Assembly: GCA_937873135.1 (NCBI GenBank)
Contig: CALMVQ010000120.1
Span: 26,414 to 90,413 of the forward strand
Direction: 5' to 3'
Source: an uncultured Scytonema sp.
Lineage (GTDB): Bacteria > Cyanobacteriota > Cyanobacteriia > Cyanobacteriales > Nostocaceae
Length of the DNA: 64,000 nt
The position numbers and the translations under genes were made by a program. Positions within the stretch are counted from its first letter, which is position 1; every line of letters begins with the position of its first letter. Below are positions 30,732 through 40,448 of the stretch, one piece after another. Under the pieces are notes generated by a model that made no database searches, was not told the origin of the DNA, and saw nothing but the letters and a program-made list of their open reading frames with translations.

Positions 30732-31217
30732 ACAATTTCATCGAATTTTCTGCAAATTAAGGTTAGATTCGGATTTAAAAGCTAAGTGCAAATTTATAAG
30801 CGGGCAAAATAAGTTTATTTGGTGGCGTATTGGCTTGGTTTAGTAGATGTTATTAATTGTCTTTTTTCATCCTCTTGGACATATACTGTGTTGAATATCA
30901 AAATATGGGTATTATTCCATTTTGACCGCAGATATCTTTTAATAAAATAAGGATAGTTTCGGCTCTCTATCATGTATAATTGGTATAAGAAAGCTCTAAC
31001 AATCTTAACGCTTCAAAACATCAAAGATAGACAAAGCATCAGCATATCTCAAGTCAGCTTAAGGAACTTATATTGATGAATTTTCTACTAGTCATCACTA
31101 ATGCCCTAAGAAGTTTGTACTAAGAATTTGAGTGATGTTGAATGGCAGGTGACGGGACTCTATATTTACCTGTGGAGAAACAACAATGAGTTGCCCGCGT
31201 CGGTTAATTTTAGGTAA

Positions 31218-31457
31218 ATGATTAAGGTCATTTTCTACCTCATCCACGAAATTTGCATTTGGCGGGAACTGTTGAGTGAGTTTTACGGACAGATATTATA
31301 CAAATACTTCCGTTATTGGCAATGGACTAGCATGTGGTCAATTAACCTTAGCCTCCAGCAGCAGTTACGTGTCCAAGTAGGGAAAAGTCCTACCCCGATA
31401 GCAGTAATAGTAGAAAACTACTCTTTCAAAGCGACAGAAAAAAGGGGAGGACTATAG
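31218..31457 (+). pseudogene. IS5-like transposase remnant
   Basis: VIFYLIHEICIWRELLSEFYGQILYKYFRYWQW...QQQLRVQVGKSPTPIAVIVENYSFKATEKRG resembles VLYLLKSGCQWRMLP...YFRRW...QVR...G..P.PSAAIIDSQSVKTTEKRG. Confidence 0.7.
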
Positions 31458-31586
31458 CTTTCATGACGCTGAAATTGTTTAATGTTTTTAATTGTCCACA
31501 CTTAACGCCTGTAGCCGTACGTCAGCTGAGTGTCGGAAACAAGAGCGACTGGAGTGCAAGGTTGGTGAATCAGAGGAGTGCCATAA

Positions 31587-32408
31587 ATGAATTTAACTAG
31601 AGATGCCTTGGAAGTCTTAAAAGAAACTAGCAGGACTTTTTACATACCAATTATTCGTTTACCGCTTGGCTTACAAGAGGCTGTAACATCAGCTTACCTT
31701 TGTATGCGAGCTATCGATCAAATTGAAGATCATCCAGAACTGGATAACTTAACTAAGGCAAAACTGTTGCGATCAGTTAGCTGGACACTACAAGCAGGAG
31801 TTGATGGCTTTGCTGTTGATGCCTTCTCTTCGGAATTTGGCATTTACCACAATCTGTTAGAGGAGGTGACTCTTCGCATCAGAGAATGGACGCTATTAGC
31901 ACCTGCGACTATTGCACCACGGATTTGGGATTCCACTGCGGCAATGGCAGATCGAATGGCTTACTGGGCAGAAATTAACTGGCAAATTCATACAGAGTCA
32001 GATCTCGATCGTTATACTTTCAGCGTTGCCAGTGCAGTTGGTTTGTTGCTCTCAGATTTATGGGCTTGGTACGATGGTACGCAAACGAACCGTACCCATG
32101 CTATTGGTTTTGGTAGAGCTTTACAGGCAGTCAATATCCTTCGCAATCACACTGAAGATTTAGGGCGTGGAGTCAACTTCTTCCCCTATGGTTGGAGTGT
32201 GGAAAATATGCAAAAATATGCTCGTCGCAATTTAGCGCTGGCAGATGCCTATACGAATGCTCTCCCTGTAGGTCCTGCATTGGATTTCTGCCAAATTCTA
32301 GTGACTTTAGCTCATGGCACCACTAACGTGCTTGCTGAGGGTAAAGAAAAACTCACCCGCAGTGATGTTCTCGCACTCATCGATAAAGTGACTAATCTGA
32401 GCAAGTAG
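31587..32408 (+). CDS. Squalene/phytoene synthase family protein with variant second Asp-rich motif
   Basis: SRTFYIPIIRLP, YLCMRAIDQIEDHPEL, ALQAVNILRNHTEDLGRGVNFFP. Confidence 0.88.
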   Translation: MNLTRDALEVLKETSRTFYIPIIRLPLGLQEAVTSAYLCMRAIDQIEDHPELDNLTKAKLLRSVSWTLQAGVDGFAVDAFSSEFGIYHNLLEEVTLRIREWTLLAPATIAPRIWDSTAAMADRMAYWAEINWQIHTESDLDRYTFSVASAVGLLLSDLWAWYDGTQTNRTHAIGFGRALQAVNILRNHTEDLGRGVNFFPYGWSVENMQKYARRNLALADAYTNALPVGPALDFCQILVTLAHGTTNVLAEGKEKLTRSDVLALIDKVTNLSK

Positions 32409-32460
32409 TCATTTACTAAAACATTACAATACTGAAGCGATAAGGACACGTACAGAATTT

Positions 32461-33894
32461 ATGATGAAGACTTTGCTGCTGAATCCACCTTCTTTTGAAG
32501 GATTTGATGGGGGGGCTAGCTCTCGCTGGCCAGCAACGCGCGAAATAGAATCTTACTGGTATCCTGTCTGGCTGGCGTATCCTGCAGCAATGATATCCGA
32601 AAGTCGGCTCTTAGATGCTCCTCCCCACGGCATTTCGCCTCAGGAAACAATCGAAATTGCTATGGATTACGACTTTGTCGTTCTCTTTACTAGCACACCT
32701 GGATTTCTCAGTGATGTGCATTTGGCAGAGCTCATGAAAGCAGCAAAGCCTTCGTTGAAAATAGCATTTGTCGGTCCTCATGTGACAACGTTGCCAGAAG
32801 AAAGCTTGATGGCAAGTGAGGCTATAGACTTTGTTACCCATAAAGAGTTTGATTACTCTGTGACGGAGTTTGCTGATGGGAAGCCCTTAGAAGAAATTAA
32901 AGGCGTCAGCTTCCGTAAAAATGGTCAGATCGTTCACACCGAACGACGTCCGCAAATTGAAAATCTAGATGCCCTACCTTGGGCTACACCTATCTATCAT
33001 CGCGATTTGGATGTGACACGCTACAACGTGCCCTTCCTACTACATCCATATATCTCCTTCTACACGACACGAGGCTGTCCTGCTAAATGTACCTTCTGCC
33101 TATGGCCGCAGACTTTTGACGGTCATGCTTGGCGGCAACGGTCTGTGGATGACGTTGCTAAAGAAGTCGAACAAGCCCTTAAACTCTTCCCAGATATCAA
33201 AGAAATTTTCTTTGACGACGACACCTTCACCGTCGGTAAACAGCGCGTACTCGCACTTTGTGAGAAGTTTAAGCCGCTTAACTTTACTTGGTCTTGTACC
33301 TCCCGCGTTCACGTGGATTTGGAAACACTCCAGGCAATGAAAGCCGCAGGTTGCCGCCTGTTTATTGTTGGATTTGAGTCGGGTAACCCCCAGATTCTCA
33401 AAAACATCAAGAAAGGAGCTACAGTCGAGCAAGGGCGCACGTTCATGAAGAACTGCAAAAAGGCTGGTATCGTTGTCCACGGCGACTTCATCATTGGTTT
33501 GCCCGGTGAAACTCAGGAAACTATTGAGGAAACACTTAAGTTTGCTAAGGAACTGGACTGCGAGACGATTCAGGTATCAATCGCTCATGCATATCCTGGT
33601 ACTGAATTATACACTTACGTGAAAGACAACAACTACCTCCGTTCTGATGTCGAAATGACAGATGAAACAGGTCACCAGTTACCTCACTTTGAGTATCCTG
33701 GCTTGTCACGTGGTGAGATGATGAAGGCAGTTGAGTACTTCTACGATAAGTACTACTTCCGCCCCCGCATTGTCGTGCGCATTGTCAAAAATGCAATTTT
33801 TGATGCCCAAGAACGCCATCGCCTCTATAAAGAAGCAAAAGAATACTTAAGCTTACGTGCAAAACGCAAGCAATTTGTTACTAGCCAAAAATAG
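32461..33894 (+). CDS. hpnJ: HpnJ-type B12-binding radical SAM protein
   Basis: MKTLLLNPPSFEGFDGGAS...REIESYWYPVWLAYPAAM, RGCPAKCTFCLWPQTFDGHAWRQRS. Confidence 0.9.
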   Translation: MMKTLLLNPPSFEGFDGGASSRWPATREIESYWYPVWLAYPAAMISESRLLDAPPHGISPQETIEIAMDYDFVVLFTSTPGFLSDVHLAELMKAAKPSLKIAFVGPHVTTLPEESLMASEAIDFVTHKEFDYSVTEFADGKPLEEIKGVSFRKNGQIVHTERRPQIENLDALPWATPIYHRDLDVTRYNVPFLLHPYISFYTTRGCPAKCTFCLWPQTFDGHAWRQRSVDDVAKEVEQALKLFPDIKEIFFDDDTFTVGKQRVLALCEKFKPLNFTWSCTSRVHVDLETLQAMKAAGCRLFIVGFESGNPQILKNIKKGATVEQGRTFMKNCKKAGIVVHGDFIIGLPGETQETIEETLKFAKELDCETIQVSIAHAYPGTELYTYVKDNNYLRSDVEMTDETGHQLPHFEYPGLSRGEMMKAVEYFYDKYYFRPRIVVRIVKNAIFDAQERHRLYKEAKEYLSLRAKRKQFVTSQK

Positions 33895-33985
33895 TAATAA
33901 GGGGGAATGGAGAGTTTAATTAAAAATTCAAAATTCAAATTTTTAATTGACCTCCTCTCCTCATAAGTCTAAACGAGCAAACTAG

Positions 33986-34876
33986 ATGTTTAGCAGCAAC
34001 CTTTCTTCCCGTCGTCGGATCGTTATCAACGGCGATGACTTCGGTTTTTCTAGTGGTGTCAATCAAGCAATTATCCAAGCTCACTCAGAAGGAGTGCTGA
34101 CAAGTACCAGCCTGATGATAACGGGTGATGCTGTCACTGAAGCGATCGCAGCTGCTCGCGCTCACCCGCAACTGGCAGTTGGGCTGCACTTGGTTCTGGT
34201 TTGTGGTCAAGCTGTTCTGCCACCAGATCAGATTCCTCACTTAGTTGACTCTAGAGGTCATTTTTCAAACAGTGCTCCGATTGCCGGCTTGCGCTACCAA
34301 TTCCATCAGGCAACCCACGAGGAATTGCGGCGAGAAATTACTGCCCAGCTAGAAAAATTCTGTGCAACTGGGTTACCGCTTTCCCATGTTGACGGGCATT
34401 TACACATGCACGTCCATCCATTGGTATTGCGTATTCTCGTCGATCTAGCACCAGAATTTGACATCAAAGTTATTCGTCTTCCGGCTGAAGAATTGAAAAT
34501 CAATTTGAAACTTGACCGTCACAGACTTTTAACTAAGCTGGTTTGGGCTCTTGTATTTGGCGGACTGCGCCGTTATGGAGAAGGTTTACTGAAATCACGT
34601 TCGATATACTTCGCTGATCGAGTCTACGGGTTATTGCAAACTGGTAGCATGACTGAAGAATATTTGCTTGGTCTAATTCCTCAAATTAAGGGGGATTTGG
34701 TGGAGATTTATTCTCATCCAGCAGTGATGGCAGCAGGCGAACCACTGAATGGACTACCAGGAGCAGGTGAAGCTGAACTAACTGCTTTATTGAGTAGACA
34801 GGTGCTGATGTTGCTCAATACAAATGGATTTGAACTTATCAACTACGATCAGATTAAAGAGAAAATTGCTCTATGA
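33986..34876 (+). CDS. hpnK: HpnK-type ChbG/YdjC family deacetylase (copy 1)
   Basis: VINGDDFGFSSGVNQAI, LAVGLHLVLV, LSHVDGHLHMHVHP. Confidence 0.9.
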   Translation: MFSSNLSSRRRIVINGDDFGFSSGVNQAIIQAHSEGVLTSTSLMITGDAVTEAIAAARAHPQLAVGLHLVLVCGQAVLPPDQIPHLVDSRGHFSNSAPIAGLRYQFHQATHEELRREITAQLEKFCATGLPLSHVDGHLHMHVHPLVLRILVDLAPEFDIKVIRLPAEELKINLKLDRHRLLTKLVWALVFGGLRRYGEGLLKSRSIYFADRVYGLLQTGSMTEEYLLGLIPQIKGDLVEIYSHPAVMAAGEPLNGLPGAGEAELTALLSRQVLMLLNTNGFELINYDQIKEKIAL

Positions 34877-35748
34877 AAATTGGTTCAGAAGCGCATAAGG
34901 AATTGTTCTGCCACAGCTTTAGGGAAAGCCACCAGCCATTAAAGCCTGAGGAACTGATGTGGCCTCAACTTGAAGGCTCAGAACTGCAACGCTTGCAGCA
35001 GATACCCTTTTGGGAAGAAGCCCTCAACACTGAGTTGGAAGCGGGAGTTAAGATCGCTGCTTACTTGCCAATGATTGGCGATCCTCTCGTGCGAGATGCG
35101 ATCGCCCTCATGGGAGAAGAGGAAGCGAGTCATGGTCGGCTTTTCCAGTATATGATTCAACACTATGGCATTGAGACTGAAGGACGTGCTCCCGCCAAAG
35201 CGTTTAAAAACATTGAGCAAACCTTTATTAAGTTTGGTTACAACGAGTGTCTTGATGCTTTCTTAGGATTTGGGCTATTTAAAATTGCCCGCCAGTCTGC
35301 TTTCCTTCCAGATCCCCTCTTCAACATCTTTGATCGGCTGCTGCAAGATGAAGCACGCCACATCGTGTTCTTCGTGAACTGGGTTGCATATCTCCAGGCA
35401 AGTCGAGGGAGAGGAGCAAGCTGGCTTCGAGGCGTAAATTCAGTATGGAATTACGGCAAAGCAGTTCAAGGCATGCTAGGGCTAGTCAATAATAGTATTG
35501 AGCGTAGTGGTAATGATTTTTCAGCAACTGAAGCCAGTGTCTTCCTTGATGGCTTCAACCCAGAAATGCTGATTTCAACTTGTTTGCAAGAGAATGCACG
35601 ACGGATGAGTAGCTTTGATGACGGACTACTCCTACCCGAATTTTTACCAACGCTGGCTCAATTCGCACTATCTACTCTCAAACTCATACCCAAACGCCAC
35701 CCCCAAAATTCGGAGAACCTCTTAAAGAAAGAAGGAGAATTCTATTAA
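34873..35748 (+). CDS. Ferritin-like di-iron protein (copy 1)
   Basis: ALMGEEEASHGRLF and LLQDEARHIVFFVNW (EExxH / DEARH); ATGA overlap with hpnK. Confidence 0.85.
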   Translation: MKIGSEAHKELFCHSFRESHQPLKPEELMWPQLEGSELQRLQQIPFWEEALNTELEAGVKIAAYLPMIGDPLVRDAIALMGEEEASHGRLFQYMIQHYGIETEGRAPAKAFKNIEQTFIKFGYNECLDAFLGFGLFKIARQSAFLPDPLFNIFDRLLQDEARHIVFFVNWVAYLQASRGRGASWLRGVNSVWNYGKAVQGMLGLVNNSIERSGNDFSATEASVFLDGFNPEMLISTCLQENARRMSSFDDGLLLPEFLPTLAQFALSTLKLIPKRHPQNSENLLKKEGEFY

Positions 35749-35782
35749 AAATTAAGAATTTTACATTTTTAATTTTTAATTT

Positions 35783-36685
35783 TTAATTCCCAAGGATCGG
35801 TACTCTTTGATTGTAGTTAGTCACTTCAAAACCGCTCTTGAGAAGAATTTCGCGGACTTTGGGACTCAACAAAGCATCAAGTTCTGCCTGACCCATGCCC
35901 CATGACCGATTCGTTTGCTCTTGAGCTAGCGCAATTTTGGGGTGGGAAAAGATTTCTACAAGGTCTGCTTGAATTTCGGGGATCAGACCGAGTAAGTATT
36001 CTTCAGTCATACACCCACCTTGAAGCCATCCATAAACTCGTTCGGGGAAACTAATCCCTTTTGATTTTAGTAATCGCTTTCCATACCAATGAAGGCTATT
36101 CATTATAGCAGACCAGACCAGCTTTGTCAATAGATGGCGACTATCAAGGCGGAGATTCATTCTGAGTTCTTCGCAAGGAAGTCGGATGACTTTGATGTCG
36201 AATTCAAGAGCCAGTTCGACTAAGGTATGCAAAGCGATCGGGTTCAAGTGCATATCAACATGACCGTCAACGTGAGAAAGTTGCAGCCCTGTTGAGCGAA
36301 ACTTTTCTAGCTGGGCACGGATTTCCAAAGGCAATTCTCGACGGGCACCTGGACTGAGGTGGTAGCGCACTCCAGCTAAATTAACTCTGTCGGAAAAGTT
36401 GCCGTTCGAGTCAACTAAATGCGGAATTTGCTCTTTTGCTAGTACTGCCTCACCACGACCTAGAACTAAGTGCAGCCCAACTGCCAGTTTTGGGTTAGCC
36501 TGCGCCAGAGCAACTGCTTCATCAAATGCCTGCCCTGTTACCATCAGGCTGGTACTTGTCAGTACTCCTCGCTGATAAGCTTCGATAATGGCGCGATTGA
36601 CACCAGAAGAGATGCCAAAATCATCTCCGTTGATAATGAGGAACCGACGGTGTGACTGAGAACTGACTTCGGGTTTTGCTGACAC
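35783..36685 (-). CDS. HpnK-like ChbG/YdjC family protein (copy 2, variant metal site)
   Basis: IINGDDFGISSGVNRAI, LSHVDGHVDMHLNP. Confidence 0.88.
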   Translation of the reverse strand: MSAKPEVSSQSHRRFLIINGDDFGISSGVNRAIIEAYQRGVLTSTSLMVTGQAFDEAVALAQANPKLAVGLHLVLGRGEAVLAKEQIPHLVDSNGNFSDRVNLAGVRYHLSPGARRELPLEIRAQLEKFRSTGLQLSHVDGHVDMHLNPIALHTLVELALEFDIKVIRLPCEELRMNLRLDSRHLLTKLVWSAIMNSLHWYGKRLLKSKGISFPERVYGWLQGGCMTEEYLLGLIPEIQADLVEIFSHPKIALAQEQTNRSWGMGQAELDALLSPKVREILLKSGFEVTNYNQRVPILGN

Positions 36686-36689
36686 GGGT

Positions 36690-36750
36690 TAATGAGTAAT
36701 GAGTAATGGGTAGTGGGTAGTGGGTAATGAGTGATGAGTAATAGGGACGA
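36690..36750. repeat. Heptanucleotide tandem repeat (GAGTAAT/GGGTAGT)n
   Basis: taatgagtaatgagtaatgggtagtgggtagtgggtaatgagtgatgagtaat. Confidence 0.8.
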
Positions 36751-36973
36751 TAATGATCTCTTTTTGTCAGGCTTAATGCTGGATTACTAATTACCTCAAT
36801 TATCTACTACCACATTTCCAGGCTGTATTAAAGGGGAAAACGGTAAAAAACCAGACATAGTTCCCAAAAAAGTAAGGAACTTGGCAACGTAGAAAACGTC
36901 TTAGTACCAGCTTTCACCTATAAAAACAATCTTTGCTTTGCTTCAGAAAATAAAGTGATACAAAAAACATTCC

Positions 36974-38110
36974 ATGATTATCGCTTTACAGTTATTCCTG
37001 CTCCTTCTCATTGCAGGTTCGGTGGTCTACTATACATGGTGTGCGATCGCGACTGGTTTGTTCTTCGCTGCCAGTAAAGAGGAAAAAGGCACGAGTTGCC
37101 AACCAGTATCAATTCTGATTCCAGTTTGTGGCGTAGATGAAGGCGCTTGGGAAAACTGGGAAAGCTTTTGCCAGCAAGACTGCGAACACTACGAGGTGGT
37201 GTTTGGTGTCATGAACCCAAAAGACCAGGCTGTTCCTATTTTAGAAAAACTGGTGGCAAAATTTCCTTATCGTGCCCGATTCATTTTCTGCCAAGAAGTA
37301 CGCGGGATCAACCATCAAGTAAGCAATCTTATGCATCTACTTGAAGCTGCCCAGCACGAAGTCGTCATCTTTACGGATAGCGATATGCGGGTGAAACCAG
37401 ACTACCTCAGTAGGGTAACAGCGCCGCTTATGGATCTTTCAATAGGTGTCGTAACATGTGGTTACGTCGTTCACGATCCGAAGTATTTGGTAACGGCATT
37501 GGCTTCTTTAGGACAGTGCATTGACTTTATTCCGAGTGTATTGGTTGCTTGCAACTTGGAAGGAGGCATGCAATATGCCTTCGGTTCGACTATCGCGACT
37601 CGCAAAAAAGTGCTGGAGGAAATCGGTGGATTAAAAGTTTTGGTTAATCGAGTGGCATCAGATTACCACATTGGCAGAAAGGTTGTAGCAGCTGGTTATC
37701 AAGTTAAACTGTCGCAATATGTCTTAGGAACCGATGGCGGACGCGAAAGTTTCCTCAGCTTGTTCCGACGGGAACTCCGGTGGAGTAGATCGTGCCGTTG
37801 GCTACGAGGATCGGTGTATTATAGCCTTGTATTTATTTACGGCACAGTATACTGTATACCTTTACTACTGCTTTCAGGTGGTGATCGCTGGGCAGTTATT
37901 GTTTGCTGTGTCACTATAACTGTCAGAGTCATTGAAGCGCTGGTAGCTATTTACAATCTGGGCTGTCCGAAGTTAGTTTGGTGGCTTTGGGCACTACCAA
38001 TTCGGGATGTCATGAGCTTTGTCATTTTTGTGACAGCAGCCTTCGGTCAGAAAATTTACTGGCGTGGAAGACAACTACAAATTGGCGTGGGTGGAGTACT
38101 CACTGAGTAG
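36974..38110 (+). CDS. hpnI: HpnI-like hopanoid glycosyltransferase (copy 1)
   Basis: VSILIPVCGVDEGAWENWESFCQQDCEHYEVVFGV, FTDSDMRVKPDYL, ASDYHIGRKV. Confidence 0.87.
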   Translation: MIIALQLFLLLLIAGSVVYYTWCAIATGLFFAASKEEKGTSCQPVSILIPVCGVDEGAWENWESFCQQDCEHYEVVFGVMNPKDQAVPILEKLVAKFPYRARFIFCQEVRGINHQVSNLMHLLEAAQHEVVIFTDSDMRVKPDYLSRVTAPLMDLSIGVVTCGYVVHDPKYLVTALASLGQCIDFIPSVLVACNLEGGMQYAFGSTIATRKKVLEEIGGLKVLVNRVASDYHIGRKVVAAGYQVKLSQYVLGTDGGRESFLSLFRRELRWSRSCRWLRGSVYYSLVFIYGTVYCIPLLLLSGGDRWAVIVCCVTITVRVIEALVAIYNLGCPKLVWWLWALPIRDVMSFVIFVTAAFGQKIYWRGRQLQIGVGGVLTE

Positions 38111-38112
38111 GA

Positions 38113-39225
38113 ATGGAAAAATTGATGATAGAAGCGACAAGTAATAAGATTGATACTAACATTTGCCCAGTCAATTCATATAACGAATGGGACCCTCTTG
38201 AGGAAATTATCGTGGGTCGGTTAGAAGGAGCGACAATTCCTCCATATCACGTGACAGTGACTTATAACATCCCTCAATCAACTGCCAGATTATATCGCCT
38301 CTTCGCCGGACGTCGTTATCCTAAGTTTCTCATTAAGCGAGCACAGAAAGAACTAGACGAGTTTATTCACATTCTGGAAGCAGAAGGCGTTGTCGTCAGA
38401 CGACCGGAAGTCATGGATTTTTCTGTACGGTATAAAACTCCTAACTGGACATCTAAAGGATTTTGCACTGCTTGTCCCAGAGATGGATTCATAGTTATCG
38501 GAGATGAAGTGATTGAGACACCAATGGCATGGCGATCGCGATACTTTGAGACGTCTGCTTATCGCTCATTGTTCAAAGAATACTTTGCTCAGGGTGCAAG
38601 ATGGACTGCTGCGCCCAAACCGCAACTGCTAGATGAACTTTACGACTATAAATTCAAAACGCCAGAAAAAGGCCAACCGATTAATTATGTAATCAACGAG
38701 TTTGAACCAGTTTTTGATGCTGCAGATTTTGTCCGTTGCGGTCAAGATATCTTTGTCATCAAAAGTAACGTGACAAATAGTGCTGGCATCACATGGTTGA
38801 GAAGGCATTTGGGAGAAAAATATAAAATTCACGAAATCGAGAGTACATGTAGCACTCCCATGCATATTGACACGACTTTTATGCCTTTGGCACCAGGCAA
38901 AGTCATGATTAATCCTGACTATATAGATACTAATAAACTTCCCAAAATTCTTAAATCCTGGGATGTATTAGTTGCTCCCGAACCCGATCCTGTTCCTGGA
39001 TATATCTTATCCATGTGTAGCAAATGGATCAGCATGAATGTGTTGATGCTCGATGACAAAAGGGTTGTTGTAGAAAAATCTCAAACATCCATGCAAAAAG
39101 CAATGAAAGATTGGGGATTTGAACCAATTCTTTGTGACTTTCTCAATTACGGACCGTTTGGCGGTTCTTTTCACTGTGCAACTTTAGATATCAGGAGAAG
39201 AGGGAAATTAGAGTCATATTTTTAG
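38113..39225 (+). CDS. Glycine amidinotransferase-like protein (copy 1)
   Basis: NSYNEWDPLEEIIVG, FDAADFVRCGQDIF, STPMHIDTTFMPLAPGKVMINP, GGSFHCATLDIRRRGKLESY. Confidence 0.93.
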   Translation: MEKLMIEATSNKIDTNICPVNSYNEWDPLEEIIVGRLEGATIPPYHVTVTYNIPQSTARLYRLFAGRRYPKFLIKRAQKELDEFIHILEAEGVVVRRPEVMDFSVRYKTPNWTSKGFCTACPRDGFIVIGDEVIETPMAWRSRYFETSAYRSLFKEYFAQGARWTAAPKPQLLDELYDYKFKTPEKGQPINYVINEFEPVFDAADFVRCGQDIFVIKSNVTNSAGITWLRRHLGEKYKIHEIESTCSTPMHIDTTFMPLAPGKVMINPDYIDTNKLPKILKSWDVLVAPEPDPVPGYILSMCSKWISMNVLMLDDKRVVVEKSQTSMQKAMKDWGFEPILCDFLNYGPFGGSFHCATLDIRRRGKLESYF

Positions 39226-39291
39226 CAATTAGCAATTAGCAAATATGCTGACGGCTTACGGCTGAATCTTTATCATGCGTAGGAGATTTAA

Positions 39292-40407
39292 ATGACAGAA
39301 ACAACTCACAGAGCAGAAACCACAAACAGCATTGACACTAACACTTGCCCCGTCAATTCTTATAATGAATGGGACCCTCTTGAGGAAGTAATCGTAGGTC
39401 GGGTAGACGGATCGAGAATTGCGCCAAGTCACTTTGCTGTGACTTATACCATTCCACCATCATCAGCTAAATTTTACCCGTTCTTCGCCGGACGTCGTTA
39501 TCCAGGTTTTCTGATCAAACGTGCACAGAAAGAATTAGACGAGTTTATTCACATTCTAAAATCAGAAGGCATTGTCGTCAGACAGCCAGATACTGTAGAT
39601 TTTTCCGTGCGCTACAAAACTCCTCACTGGAAGTCTCACGGATTTGGCACGACTTGTCCTAGAGATGGCGTACTAGTTGTCGGAGATGAATTGATTGAGA
39701 CGCCAATGGCATGGCGTTCAAGATACTTTGAAGTACATGCTTACCGTTCGTTGTTCAAAGAGTACTTCGCTCAGGGTGCAAGATGGACTGCTGCGCCCAA
39801 ACCACAATTGCTTGATTCTCTCTATAATTACGATCTTAAACCGCAAGAAAAAGACCAACCACTTCAATATGTGATCAACGATTCTGAACCAGTTTTTGAT
39901 GCTGCAGATTTCGTGCGTTGCGGTCAGGATTTATTTGTCACCAAAAGTAATGTCACAAATGATTCTGGAATTACTTGGTTGAGAAGGCATTTGGGAGATA
40001 AATACAGAATTCACGAAATTGAAAGTTTATCTCGCAACCCCATGCATATTGATACGACTTTCATGCCTCTAGCACCAGGCAAAGTTATGATTAATCCTGA
40101 ATATGTAGATCCGAGTAAACTCCCGAAAATACTCAAATCCTGGGATATATTAATTCCCCCTAATCCAGATCCAGTTTCTGGGTTCATTTTATCCATGTGT
40201 AGCAAATGGATTAGCTTAAATGTATTGATGCTTGATGAAAAGAGAGTTATGGTAGAAAAATCTCAAACATCTTTACAAAAAGCAATGAAAGACTGGGGAT
40301 TTGAACCAATTCCTTGCCCTTTTGGTTATTTCTCAACATTTGGTGGTTCTTTTCATTGTGCAACTTTAGATATTAGAAGAAGGGGCGGTTTGCAATCATA
40401 TTTTTAG
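39292..40407 (+). CDS. Glycine amidinotransferase-like protein (copy 2)
   Basis: Strong paralogue of copy 1; FDAADFVRCGQDLF, RNPMHIDTTFMPLAPG, GGSFHCATLDIRRRGGLQSY. Confidence 0.93.
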   Translation: MTETTHRAETTNSIDTNTCPVNSYNEWDPLEEVIVGRVDGSRIAPSHFAVTYTIPPSSAKFYPFFAGRRYPGFLIKRAQKELDEFIHILKSEGIVVRQPDTVDFSVRYKTPHWKSHGFGTTCPRDGVLVVGDELIETPMAWRSRYFEVHAYRSLFKEYFAQGARWTAAPKPQLLDSLYNYDLKPQEKDQPLQYVINDSEPVFDAADFVRCGQDLFVTKSNVTNDSGITWLRRHLGDKYRIHEIESLSRNPMHIDTTFMPLAPGKVMINPEYVDPSKLPKILKSWDILIPPNPDPVSGFILSMCSKWISLNVLMLDEKRVMVEKSQTSLQKAMKDWGFEPIPCPFGYFSTFGGSFHCATLDIRRRGGLQSYF

Positions 40408-40411
40408 GCTC

Positions 40412-40448
40412 AAGATCCCCGACTTCTTTAAAAAGTCGGGGATCTTGT
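40412..40448. terminator. Hairpin GATCCCCGACTTCTTTAAAAAGTCGGGGATC between convergent genes
   Basis: Near-perfect palindrome; same family at 50.17 kb. Confidence 0.6.
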
